DNA from: Eleginops maclovinus
Lineage: Eukaryota; Chordata; Actinopteri; Perciformes; Eleginopidae
NCBI RefSeq assembly: GCF_036324505.1
Contig: NC_086350.1
Location: forward strand, 19,091,032 to 19,155,031
Length of the DNA: 64,000 bases
Direction of reading: 5' to 3'
In this document: in pieces, positions 46,441 to 59,200 of the stretch
Layout: every line of letters begins with the position of its first letter
Position numbering within the stretch: position 1 is the stretch's first letter
Program-made: the position numbers and the translations under genes
Notes under the pieces: generated by a model
Databases searched by the model: none
What the model was told of the DNA's origin: nothing
Seen by the model: the letters and a program-made list of their open reading frames with translations, nothing else

Positions 46441-49400
46441 AATGTTCCTAAAAATGATACTACTGTGCTATGCAGGCTTTTACCTACAAATTAAATCCCT
46501 CCAATGGTTAAGATATTTTAGTCTTGAGCAAAGTGGCTTTCTTGCTGCTTAGTCATTATTGTAGGAAACAGGATTAGTGGATGATGCAAGGTGATCATCT
46601 CCCACTGTGTATACTGGCACACACTCAAACACACACAAGCAGACAGTAGCCCCAACTGAAGTTAAAAAATGCTCACAAATGTATAAATAATATAACTGTG
46701 ACATTTAAAAAAAGGAGCTTCCCAGAATCACATCAGTATTTTAGGTAACGTGAATCCAGCCAGTGTAACCTTAACATTTAATTTTTCTCTGGAGCGATGA
46801 GCGCTAACATGACGTAAATCAGCTCCAGTCGGCGGCCCCCTTTGCATGATGGGTAGGTAGGTGGTAGATGAGAAGAAAGAGAGATGGGTGGTGATCAGGG
46901 GTCCAACATTGGAGACAAAAGCTACAGAGTCAAAATAAAAGGCAGATGAGAGAAAAAAGAGCAGACAATGAGGCCAGGTTTCAGGAGGTCTGGCTGAGCC
47001 TGTGGTTAGTCTGAGCCAGTCTAAATTTAACGGTGTGTGTTTAGGAGACCTCAAACCAGGGCCGTGTGAGGACTGAAGCAGCAGTGGTGAGGGTGCGTCC
47101 ACACTGTTCCCATTTCTCACACTGGTCTCTGTTAAATGTGTCTGTGAACTGCTGGCATGGTAAGCTATAAATTCAACCTTCCCTCGAAGAAGAAAGGGTC
47201 AAAAGTGAAGGCTGTGACCCTATGTCCCCGACCCCTTCGTGATCCTTGGCACCACAGACGCTACTGACCTAAGTATGGCTGTGACTGTAATGACTGTGGG
47301 TGTTTAAGGGTTAAAGGTAAACTGCTAGAGATGTCTGAATTGGATTGGCTTTGAGTGGTTCCCATGCTGAGCAATGAAAGGGTCCAAATAAAATATTCCT
47401 TCTTCTTTTAACACAGTAGCCTACACCATTTCCTATTTAGAGTGAAGATGCTGTTTTCTTTGGAGACAGAAATATCCATGCAGACCATTTTTTTGCATTT
47501 TGCATATCTGTGAATTTTGTTCTTCTTACACACAAATACCATATGGGTGAATTACATGGACTTACACCTCCCTATTTATCATCATTAAATACTGCCCGCA
47601 TATCTAGCAGGCTCCCACGACCCCAAAATGCCAGTCTCCTTTACATCCCCAGAATTTTCAAATCATCAGTAGGTGGCTGAGCCTTTTACTGAGCACCTGT
47701 CCTTTGGAATCGTCTTCCCATTCCGATCCAAGAAGCTACTTCCATTCTTCGCATCTGTCTTCCATGTCACCTAGTTTCCATCTTCATCAGCATCACTTCT
47801 GTCTGGTTTTGAATACACATGCTTTTATCACATGGCACTAAATGTAGCACTAAATCAGGACGAATATTTGCTATTATTTACAGAATCTTATATTTTTACC
47901 AATTCACAAAATATCTTTACTTAAATATAAGCTCAATGTTAGATTGTTGTTATGTTTATATGCTTTAAAAACAATGACGTAACATCTAATGAGACCTTTT
48001 TTTAGGATAAATTATATTCACAGTATCAGATGCCCTAAAACTGCCCTGCATTAACTCTGTTCCTTGATCTCTCCTCCTCCTACCACTGCTCACTGATCCG
48101 TAACATGTCCCTGATGGTGGGCCATAAACATGATCACAACCCCTATTATCATCACTGCTCATATCATCCCCTACACCATAATGCTTGCACTGAGGAAGCA
48201 GAGAGAATATGTACATGAGACTTGATGGGATATTGGGGAAAAGCCAGTGACATCCTGAATGGGATAATAACTGACACACTATTCACTATATCTTGACCTC
48301 ATTAACTTATGTCAGAGGACTTGCTTTAACACGCTTGAATTTACAGCCTGTTATAAGTCAACACAGCATGCACAAGCATATAAACCCTATTCTGTTCCAC
48401 CAATCCCTACTGAAGAATTAACTGCATGGAAAATGCATTTCTAAAACTGTATAAGATCATATATATTTTTGTTGTTGTTGTTTGTGTTTCAGTGTAATAC
48501 AACCTAGGATGGGTTTACATAATTGGCCGTGATGAATCTGTAATTTCATTTGTATTACTTTTTTTGTTTTGCAAATATTGGTCCCTTTGTTATAAACTGA
48601 GCAAAAAACAAAGCAGCCTGTTCTATCTATAGCAAAATATATTGCAAATGGAAAGGGCATAAGAATTTGGAAATGCAAAGTGTGACCTTAGATCATTCTT
48701 ACATTTTATTCCACATTTGTTTTTTTAACATTGACATACACCTTTCTGTGTGTTTACCGGGTGTAGAGGAACAGATGGCTTGGAGGCAGCGTTGCATGTT
48801 TTATTAATGAAGTTCTTTGCCCAGTTATAGCATTAGAGGAGAAATGGCTGCATAATACATAGCTCTGGTTTTCTTTGGAGTGTGTTGTTTGAGCTTAATT
48901 TCTGATTGATTCGGACAGCTTGTGTAAGAGTGAATGCTGGATATTTTTCAGACAGCAAAACAGTTGGATCCAAGGTGGAAAGAGGCGTTTAATCCTACTT
49001 TAACATTAAAATAAAATCAAACATATTTTACTTGGGAGGGAGGGATACTTTTGGTGGGTATTTTCCATTTAAATCCCATATAATATTTACTTTTATCTTA
49101 TTAAAAAAACATTTGGGATGAAAAGAAGACACAGGCCAGAGGAAGTGTCTTTCTTAAATGGTGCTTGGTAATGAGTGTAACTTTGACACGCTAAAGGCTC
49201 GCTGGTTTCTGGATTTCTGTCCATGACAAACTGAGAAAAGTGTCCAATGGTCAGTATATATTTTTCTCCATTTGGAAATAAAGCTTTATTTGCATTGTAA
49301 AACAAAGAAAGAAGGAAAAAAGAAACAACCCCAGACGGCCCCCAACACTGAGCAGTGAGTCTGTCTACTTGGGATTAGTGAGACATATTTCTGAGTTGCT

Positions 49401-50713
49401 CAATACCTTGCAAAGGCAATACATTACCTCAGCTCAGAAAAAAACAACATCCAATCCTCTCTGAACAGATCGTTCCTCATCTTTGGCAGAACATGGCCAA
49501 TCCCAGGCCATTATATAACAGTCTGGACAACAAGCCTGTACCATGATTACTCATGTCAACGTTGGGAATGAGTGTGAAATTGAAAGAAGCCCACTCTCTC
49601 CTAAATGGGATGTAAAACACTCTCTTTCTGAAATCTTTTACTGTATAACCTCGATGAACATGCAAAGGTTTGGTTTACTCTTTCACTCAAGAGCTAAACA
49701 TTGCTGAAAGTTTTCCCTCAGATTTAAAGTCTTTAAAACGCTTGTAAAAAGTATGACAGCGACGGCTTGTCATTATTCAATTATGGCACAGGCTGTTCTG
49801 CACATTCCCTTCTTAGTTTCTGTGTTTCTCACTTTTGATGATACAAAAAATATCTATTGTATTTAGTAACAGTTGCTCTATTTCAAAATAGACAACGATA
49901 GAATAATACATAATAATAATAATAGAGAAATACAATTAAATAAATATAATAGGTAAAATTATGTATAAAAACGAGAGAAGTTAAGGTAAAGATGTGCGCA
50001 TTGCATTGCAATATAGCAAGAATAAATATGTAAACTATATTACAATATAAACAATGCTGAATCAACAATTAACAATTATATATATTATTTTCAATATTAT
50101 TGAGGAAAACCTGATGATTGCTCGAAATGAACCCTGTATACAGTAGTCATGCAGAAGTGATGTTATGTTTGCACAGTGGAATGAATGCCTGGATTGTGTT
50201 GCCAAGTATAGTCTGTATTTCACACTTTATGACATTTCTTTAAGTGTTATCAGCGGGAACAGTCTGCCTCTGTATTGAATATTTCCGTTATGAAGGGTCC
50301 GTTGTTTTTTGTGTAAAAGTTGCCTTTGCATGCTGTATGAATGTTAGCAGCAGTTATGCATCCCTCTGGTTTCTGCAGTGCTATAAATAACTCCCTGCAG
50401 CCCTTGTTTGAGAGGTTGAAGTGCGTTGGGCCAGCAGGTCAAGCTGCCACATATAAGTGCTCTCGTATGTCTTGCAACACTTGTGTGTTATTTCTGCTTT
50501 CCGGCCCCTGGCAGTTTGGGGGACATAGCAGCAATCGCAGGATAGCCAACAGTGTGGGCACAGCTAAGCAATAGCCAAACACAGATCAGCCAGTCTTATA
50601 ATTCAGTCAAGGGGGATCATCCTTGACCATGTAATATCTGCACTTCAGCTCCACCCGCCTCGAGACGCCCATTGTGTCTGAGGATCCCTCACATTAGTTA
50701 ACCGGTGGGTGTA
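46441..50713. other. Gene-free stretch
   Basis: No convincing exon, RNA gene or repeat with defined ends. Mostly AT-rich. Confidence 0.5.
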
Positions 50714-50835
50714 TGACATCACCCCTTCCCATCCCTCCCGCCCTCACTTTCTTCCTTTTAATGCGTCACACCAATCAGCACCCAGGGAGACGCGGTCACG
50801 TGAGAATCCCCCCCGGTCTTGGTTGCCATGACAAC
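50714..50835 (+). promoter_or_regulatory. Candidate promoter with CRE-like, CCAAT, E-box and RFX motifs
   Basis: TGACATCA (50714) and TGCGTCAC (50762) are CRE-like. CCAATCA lies at 50771 and the palindromic E-box TCACGTGA at 50796-50803. GTTGCCATGACAAC (50822-50835) matches the RFX X-box consensus GTTGCCATGGCAAC at 13 of 14 positions. The motifs are packed in 122 bases within a GC-richer stretch, about 150 bases before a strong splice donor. Regulatory function is inferred. Confidence 0.5.
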
Positions 50836-50982
50836 GAGCACTGGTCCAGGCAGCATCTTGCTGTGGTGAGAAGCAAGGGGGGAGAAGGCAGGAGGAGAGG
50901 CGGGGAAAGGGAGGGAGGAAAATAGAGAAAGAGAACAAACCCCAGCCAAAGGAATACCTTGTGCCTGTCTTCCCTGTGTACC
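50836..50982 (+). other. Candidate noncoding first exon
   Basis: Purine-rich transcript-like sequence follows the motif cluster and ends GTACC|GTAAGT, a near-perfect donor. There is no start codon with a long frame, so it would be 5' UTR. The exact start site is unknown; the partner exon is not visible and may lie beyond the window. Confidence 0.4.
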
Positions 50983-52019
50983 GTAAGTACTCTGCCTTTG
51001 TTTTCCTCAGCTTTATTATAGGTGAATGAATGGAGATCTGATGCAGTCTATTGACATCTGTCATTGACAATGTGATATGGCACATGCCTTTGAAGATTTC
51101 TGGGTTGACATAATGTGTAATTCCTTTGTTATGATGGGAATATGTGCAGCATGCCTCACCTTAGGTAGACAGCCCTTTGTCTGCATGCTGGAGCCACCGA
51201 TCCTCAATGAATGGCTGATGTCAAACCTCTGTTGGGGGACAGAGGTGTGGTGGGAACTAAGGTGCTCAGTGCAATTAGAGGCGGTTTCGTAATGTGGCGA
51301 AACTCTCTATGATGTATTGTGCGCCAGCAGCGAGCCATCCTGTTCCTGATCCCAGTTAGTGTTTTTCAAACCCTTCCAAGTCTGTCTCCCATTGCCTCTC
51401 TCTTTTTCACACATGCAGACCTTATTTGACATCCTGCATTCCCCTTGCGGTTTGTTTAATTAGTAAATCCGTGCAAATCCAACTAAGACAGCTTGTTCTG
51501 ATTGAAGAACTCATACTGTATGTGGAACGTACTTTTAGTGGTGGACAGTAAGGCCTTTTTGGCTGCAAGTCTCACAGTCAAAGTGATTTTGTTTTTAATC
51601 AGCAAGGGTTTGAATCACATAAGAGGTATCGCAGAAAGAGATGTGACTCAATACAAGTTTTTTCAGTTACATAAGAAAGAGTGACTTCTTATTATGCCCA
51701 TAACATTAACTGTGGATTTATTTTCCATCTTTTAATTGATTTTATCTAATTTATTTAATGATAAGCTTGGGGCATCTTTGTTTTGAGTTCCACAAAATTA
51801 CAGCTATTATGCACCTAAGGTATGCAAAACTACACAGCACAGTTCATATGCTACACAAGGAAGTGAGAAGATTTATGTGTTTTATTCCCCTAAAAGAATG
51901 CATGAAATAACCTTCATAATAAGCAAGTCTGGAGCTACACATGATTATTTCATTCACAAGACAGCCATACCTGCGAACTAGACAGATTACGGAAGACGCT
52001 CAAGACACAAGAGGGGCAA
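50983..52019. other. Intron-like or intergenic sequence
   Basis: No exon recognised. Confidence 0.5.
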
Positions 52020-52160
52020 GATAAGATAAAATATGGTCAAAAAGAGATGCTAAACAACTGCAAAAATATGCAAAAGAAAACCAAAAAGAGACGCAACAAG
52101 GCCACAAAGAGAGGCTAAACTTCTACATAGAAATAGAATGTCAAAAAAGAGACAAAAAGA
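52020..52160. repeat. Degenerate tandem repeat
   Basis: Loose repeats of CAAAAAGAGA-, CACAAAGAGAGGCTAAAC- and CAAAAAAGAGACAAAAAGA-like units of about 20-30 bases, followed by GGGGCCCTTAACATG. It resembles a common fish minisatellite-like repeat. Confidence 0.5.
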
Positions 52161-53640
52161 CCAGGTCTTGTTTTAGGAAACATTGGGGCCCTTAACATGT
52201 CTGGGCCAGGGACTGTCCCATAATCCATGTTTCACTGCTAAACCATTCCTTTATGTCAAATGAAAGTTTGAACAACATCTTTGTGAAGGAGTTCATCTGC
52301 CATGTGTCTCCGTGGGCTCTCAAAAAGGAGCCACACTTGCCTATCTGTCCAGTGACAGGGGGCGACAGGGAGGTGTCTGCCTTGCTGGATGCTCGAGAGG
52401 GAGCGACCTTCTCTGTAATGTGCAGAGAGCTGATAGAAGCAGAGGGGTTCCTCCTTCGGCTTAGAAGATGATGAATGTTGTCATAAGTTATCATATTTTG
52501 AGATTTCTTTTTGTTTTGTTCGCCTGTGATCTAGTTGCTGGATGAGGAACATTGGAATCAGCAGTGACTTTGATAGTTGAGAGGGTTTTACGAAGGGCCT
52601 GCATGCCATTGACCTTTCATTTTAATCAGCCAAGACACTTAGGATAATCATTACAGCTTTTAATACATTCTTTGGGTATGCAGTCTCGGTTGCTCTGATG
52701 TGTACAATATGTTTCTGTAACATGAGTATAATCTTGGATTGTGTCGTGATCAGGACAGAACAAAACAGTGTATGAGTGATGCATATTTCTGTCTGTGGGA
52801 AGCCGCCAGAGACCCACTAAACTGCTTTTTCATGTGATATCTTGGCATTTGAAAGCAATTGTTTGAAACTTGTAATTTTCTAAACTTGTAATCTTAAGTG
52901 GTTTTCCACCAAACCAAACTTAAGCAATTCTAAAACCCACTGCCCTATCCATTTCTATTCTTTTTTGGAAAAACAAGCAAAAGGGGCGGTTTTGGAATTT
53001 AATGGGAATGCTGTTTTTCAAGATTCCATACAGTGAAAAAGACACATGCAGACAGACACACAAACTCAATTGTAGCTGAGAAATGACATCCATGACTTTT
53101 AGTCACGCAAACAATTAACTGACTCTTCTTTTCTTTTTTTTTCTTTTAATGCTGCCTATACTTATTTTACATTGGCCATGAAAAATCGATGGATGCCCCA
53201 AACAACGTGCTCATTGAATTACTCTGATAACTCAATAAACAAACCAGCCACTATGTAGTCAGTCCATGCATTGGTTTTTAATATAAATCCTAGAAAGACT
53301 ACAGATATTTTTTTCACAGAATATGAGTGTTAAAATATACTTGACTGTAATCACTGATTGTCTCTGTGCAATCATTATTTTAATAATCACTCATCATTAA
53401 GCACTCTTAAGGATAATCGGTTGTTGACAATTATCTGTCTTACCGTCTCGTGTCAGGTTAAGTCAGTATTTATTTAGGGTGCACAACAACACACATGATA
53501 TCAAAGAATAATTAACAGTAAATGAGAATTGTTGTAAAAACTCTGCAATTCAGCTACATGTAAATACCCGACCGCCTTCTCCTGTTGTGTAAACCAGTTC
53601 TAATGTTTCTGACACCATGTGAAGGCAGCAGCACTGCTGC
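52161..53640. other. Intron-like or intergenic sequence
   Basis: No exon or named repeat recognised. Confidence 0.5.
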
Positions 53641-53827
53641 GTCAACGTTGGAAGAGACCAATCGGATTAAACCGAGTTAAAACATGCAGGCTGAGTCCAA
53701 CCTCTAGTGGGGGTTGCATTACCTAACTATTCACATATATCCATATTTATGCACACATTGCAAAGTGTTGTCCCAAAAAACCCACCTATAGTGGGGGTAG
53801 TATCGTTTTACAACGATTGTCGGTTAA

Positions 53828-54109
53828 ATGAATAAGCTAGCAATGTTTTCTCAACATGTTGTTAGATGTATACTTGTTTGCTCCCCCCTCCTTGCCGTTG
53901 TTATGGTATCGACCGATCCCCCTGTGTCAGTTTCAAGTTGCGCCTTCTCCTCTGCTGTGTGGCTCCTTGCTCTGTCCTTAACGAACGTTAGTCACTTAAA
54001 TAATAGACAACAACAGTTGATTCAACGAGGGGAATCGGGATATATACATGGACATGGATTTATTCACGCCACATTATACGAGTGGATTATAAACACACAG
54101 GATTCAGAG
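53828..54109 (+). other. Candidate CpG-enriched first exon (94-codon frame or 5' UTR)
   Basis: The local sequence is richer in CpG than its surroundings (for example ATCGACCGATCC, TTAACGAACG, CAACGAGGGGAATCGGG) and ends GATTCAGAG|GTAAGAAG, a strong donor. A frame from ATG at 53828 reaches this donor in phase 0. It starts MNKLAMFSQHVVRCILVCSP with two hydrophobic stretches and an NVSHLNN sequon, but matches no protein I know. It could be coding or simply an untranslated first exon. Confidence 0.35.
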
Positions 54110-56190
54110 GTAAGAAGAAATGTTCCCCCTGAATCGCTTTACAAACACGATGCATTTTGAAACGTTACCCATGGACCCGTAGACTGCACCTCTGCACGTT
54201 TGGGAATGTCACGGTCTGCTTGTTTTAATAGAGCAACTAACGATTTAACTACGCAGTACTGTAATATATCTGACATTTGTATCTACATCGTAACATGCAC
54301 ATCACTGTAATGGTGCATCAGTGGCCAGCCCCGTTTTTAATTCAGTTTAGCCATCAAGCTGTTGTGTATGTTGGAAGGGATAGCCTGTGGAATGTGGTGA
54401 ATGGTGGCAATATTTACTCCCAATCACTCATTGAAATATCATAATCTTGGAAACAATTTTTAAAAGCCTTTAACCTCTGGAAGTTTTTCCTTATTCTATT
54501 GACAAATTAAATGGGCACAATACGGATATGCCTCATTCAAACAGCTTGACATCTATGTCATAGCTGCAAAACACTGTTTGTTATATGAACTTGTGTTAAC
54601 TCTTAGGAGGGAATAACATTGGTTGTTACTTAATATTTGTATGCATCCTTATTCATCACTTCTAATTAGCACAGCCATATTTCATAATTGTATGCAACAA
54701 CTTACCTACTTCCAATGTTTTGTTAGAATCCACTGATGTTTAACTCTATTAAAGGCAGTGTAAAAGTTTCTGGTTGAAGGCAAACAGTGTGACCTTGACA
54801 TTTTCTTCTTTCAGTCTTCTCTTTCTGGTGTGTTCAATGAAGTGGACAAATTGTTTGAGTTTTTTAATTGAGAAGCATGTTTCATACAATTCTCAAACTA
54901 AATAATGCATTATACTCAAGGCAAAGAAGTACACCATCTGTGTTGATACTTTTGGTATGTAAGGGGATGTTGTTTTGATGCACCTGACTTATTCCCAGAG
55001 GTCTTTTGTCTGGTACTGTAGATGTTTGGCACCATATTATGAGTCAAAGGTCACGCTGTGTCTGTTTTTAGTCTTGTTGAGTGACTGCCTTCAACAACAG
55101 TAACAATACCATATTATTCAAGCTGACCCAGATTCAACCATACATCATAGCAACAAGACTCGGAGTGTGGCTTAGTGTAGCAGTAAGATCCTGACCTGAC
55201 AGGGCAAAGACTCTTATCCTTGTCTCAGTAGAGTGATGGGGCATTGTTGTATTGATCATTTATATTGACCTTTGTTGCTTTGCATGTACCTCCTTATTTA
55301 GTCAGAAACTGCTTCAATGACTTTGGACATCCTCTCTGAGGTCACAGGGTGTTTCTGTGAGGCAGACGTTGATTGGGATGTGCGGCATGTGTTATCATAT
55401 CTCACAGTGTCTCTGTTAAGAGATCAGGATGCGGTGGGAAGAAGGAGGATGTTTGCATGGTGGCTGACTCTGCACAAGACAGAACTTGTGGGCTGCTTGT
55501 TTACTTGGATGTAAGCACAGATTTGTGTCAGTCTGCATTGAATCCTATTATTGTTAACAAAATATGTTTGCATATTTGGAGTTTGGAAGATAGTATTACA
55601 TTTAAATATGACAATCATTGCATGACAATACTGGATTCACAGCACTCCTACTGTATGTCAATGTGATGACGTATGAGAGGTATTTAATGTAATGGCCAAA
55701 AACAGCTATTCCCATCACACTTGGAATTGAATGTTCATTATATGTACTTTATCAAAAATATATATTGATCTTGTGATGCACAATTTAGATCTGTCCAATT
55801 ATTTGCTCCAATTTTGATTTTTCCATTTTTTAATCAGACATGGATGCATTGCAATTTGTCAGGTCTTATTCCCTATTAGTCTATGTACAGTTAACCTTAT
55901 GTACGTTTCATCCTGTTTGGAGACAGAACAACATTTAGTGCCCTTGTGACAAAACAGACTAATGCACCATCCTAATTACCATGGAACCATTTACAAATAT
56001 GAATGAAACTTTATCTCATCGATGCCTTTCACTGCTTCCAAAGGAAGTTAGCATGGTTTTATAGAGGGAAAAGTGAAGCTGAGTCACTCTGACCCCTCGC
56101 TAACTTCCCTCTCAGACGGAGAAGTGAATTTCCCTGACCCCCCAGGACCCTACAAAGTACCGCAGACTTAGAAGCACATTGCTAGATGAA
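54110..56190. other. Intron-like or intergenic sequence
   Basis: No exon recognised. Confidence 0.5.
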
Positions 56191-56248
56191 AGGAAGGAAG
56201 GAAGGAAGGAAGGAAGGAAGGAAGGAAGTAAGTAAGTAAGTAAGTAAG
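56191..56248. repeat. (GGAA)n/(GTAA)n compound microsatellite
   Basis: About nine GGAA units switch directly to five GTAA units. Confidence 0.95.
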
Positions 56249-59200
56249 TCCTCATCAGAAGGCAGCTCCTGCTGTGTCATGAGTGGCTGGATGTACCCCA
56301 ACTGTCAAGTTTAGCCTAGCAGTCTGTTGCTGGGGTTGACTCATCAAAAGCCTGCTTATGTCTAACCGACATGCATATTGCAGTCTGCTTCAGTAAGTCC
56401 TTATAAGGAGTCTGTAACTAGATGCTAATGGCATGTTTTTAACTGTTTGAGTAGTGGGATCTGCAGCAAGCACTTCATGTAAGAACATCACAGTGTTGGA
56501 AGACAAGCACCATTTTTTCCTCTTCAACTGTGTCCTATTATTCAATGATGTCATGTGAAGATTAGTGTATTCCTGAAAGATGAGTCGGACGGACATTGTA
56601 AAACCTAACACCCTGGTAGAAGCCATTAAGATACCATCAAGATTAGGGAATGGGACATTTTCAGATGTATTTTATTCTGAAAACAGTAACCTACAAAAGT
56701 TTAGTAGTCCTGTAAAAGAGAAGGTAAATTAATTGATTTGACCTTCCTCACTACCAGTACCTTTTTTAACTTGGTATTATGCAGATCCGATTTGGAGGAC
56801 TAACGGTAAAGCCGAGGTTGATGTTGTATGTATGACTTACAAATATGGTCCAAGTCCATGTGCTTTTGTGATTTCTTTTAGCTCGGATTAAAGACTTAGT
56901 TGTTGGCTGTTTCTTGTACCTTGCAGGTCAGACAAAGGCCAGAGTGGCAAATGCATTCCTGAGGCAAATGAGATTGTTTAAATTTTTCCGGTCAGCTGAC
57001 CCTTGAACACTACAACAGATTTGTGCGATCTTTCGTGTAAAGTATGATGGGACTAAAGATATTCAAGAGGTCTGCTACGATGTTGTTTTTAAGTTCTAAC
57101 AGTTTTTCTAGTGAAGCTGTAATAAAACCATGTACTAGAATAACACAGCTCATTGGTGACTCATGAATTGCAATCTGTACCTGATGATCTGTCATGTCGC
57201 AAATTATATCCACCTAAGTTCCAGTGAACTCCAAATGATTGCAGGTTAAGTGTCTTATTAAATAGAACTTGCCCGTAATGTGAACAACTTTACACTACCT
57301 GACCAGTTACCTGTAGCTACCTGATACTTGGGAATTATCTTAACAACTAGCTTACATAAATAAAACACATTTGAACTCTTTTGCTTTGGTGTGACGGTTT
57401 ACCCTGGCAGCTCCTCCCCTGCCCCCGATCGTCTGCACTTTAGCTTGTTGTCAACATTCAATTTTTAAGAACGTTTGTTTTTTATTATACTTAAAGTCCA
57501 ATGTGTAAGATTTCCTGACATAGGGGTATAATACAGCCAGTAACATAATCAATCGTGTTAATTGTCTTATGTAACTTCACTGAGTTTTATGCTGGGTTGA
57601 GGACCTTCTGCTTTGCTGCTTGTTGTCCTCTGTCCTTCCCTTTTCTGTCAATTTTTGTTTCTGTCCATTAGCCTAAATGGCAAGTCCACTAAAAGAAAAT
57701 ACTGGATAATGGTGTCAGTATGCCTCTGATTGCTTTGCTAGTTTTTCAGAAGTTGGTAGACACCATTAACCAACACCTCACACGTTAAAGTCTGAGCAAT
57801 GGGATCCTTAGGAAAAGTTTACCCTTTCTGTGTACACTATAGACGACATGGAGCACTAAAGCCCACAGGTGTTACTAAGCATCAGGCAGGTGTAGCCAGA
57901 GAACTCTTATTCTGACACCGCTTTATATTCCGAGATCTACAAAACAGCTTGTCCCTTTCAGCTACCATGCTCCAGGAAAGCATCTAACGGCTGCTCAGCC
58001 TAAAGCCATGACCGTACCTCTCATGTTGGGCCCTTTCACTCCGGTAAACCGTACATCCCTCTAGAGACCACATCATATTTCACATTCACTCTCCATTTGT
58101 GTCTGGAGGAGCACCCAAGCCATGTTATCTGCTTATCTGGACAAGAGATGAATTCTTCTTTGGCAGGCCTGATGGAGAAACAAGCACACTAAATGTTCTT
58201 TCCCAGAAGAGAGTAAACAAACCTACACAGCGCTTGTCTCTTCTGGTCTTTTTTTGTTTTGGATCTGTGTGTGGATGCTAGCATCGAGCATAGCTAGCCC
58301 TTTGACTGTAACAACCTTTGAATCTGAGTCTTATCAGTTAATTTGAGAGCTTGTGTTGTGCCCCCATAAGGCTATACCTGCTTAGCTTACACCTGCTTTA
58401 TACAGCAGCTGTCTGAACTGCATCCCTAAATAATGAGAAGGGATGACAAGAGTTTGGGTAACATCGTATTTGAAGGTTGTACTTAAAGTTAATATAGCCT
58501 TAATTTAATCAATTTGCCTTATGTTTGTATCTCTCTTGGTTGTAGAACAGCTAAAAGGATTTCCTGCGGGCATTTGTTGGGCTAAAATTTGTTAGTGTGA
58601 CTTCCCATATTGGAATTCATTCATTTCGGCTCTGTTTCTATCTACTCCACCTTTTATCTAATGCATCCCTCATTCTGTTTATTTAATAGAACATAACTCA
58701 TGGCCAAACACATTTCAACTTTTGTTTGACTTTCATCTGTGATGCAAATTTGACGACCGCCTGCCTCTTGTAATATGTGATCTGGGAGGAATGTGTTTCA
58801 ATGCTTTCTTCTGTAAAGCTATAGTGGCCCCATCATGCTTCTTGGCTGTGTGGGTGTTCTGTTACCTTCCTACTGGATCAGCCTTCTGCACAGTTTGCAC
58901 ATGAAGGCTGACTTTCCTCTGGTCCTGTGTGTACTGAACTATTTAGTGGAACAGGCACGAGAAAGATGAAATGATTGACTACTGTGAAGGTGGGAAGAAT
59001 GCCGTTCTTGCGCTACTTTCACAATACTGTCTGTTTGATGTGCATATGGGTGCAATCCAGATTATATCTGAACACTGTGTTTCTGGGGAAATTTACAACT
59101 CTTGATAGGGTTGACCTGCAGATGGTAAAATACATTTTTGGGTAATTTTCTACAGTTATCTCAGCTGAAGGTACTGTGTGATTTATTTGTTTTGCCCTCT

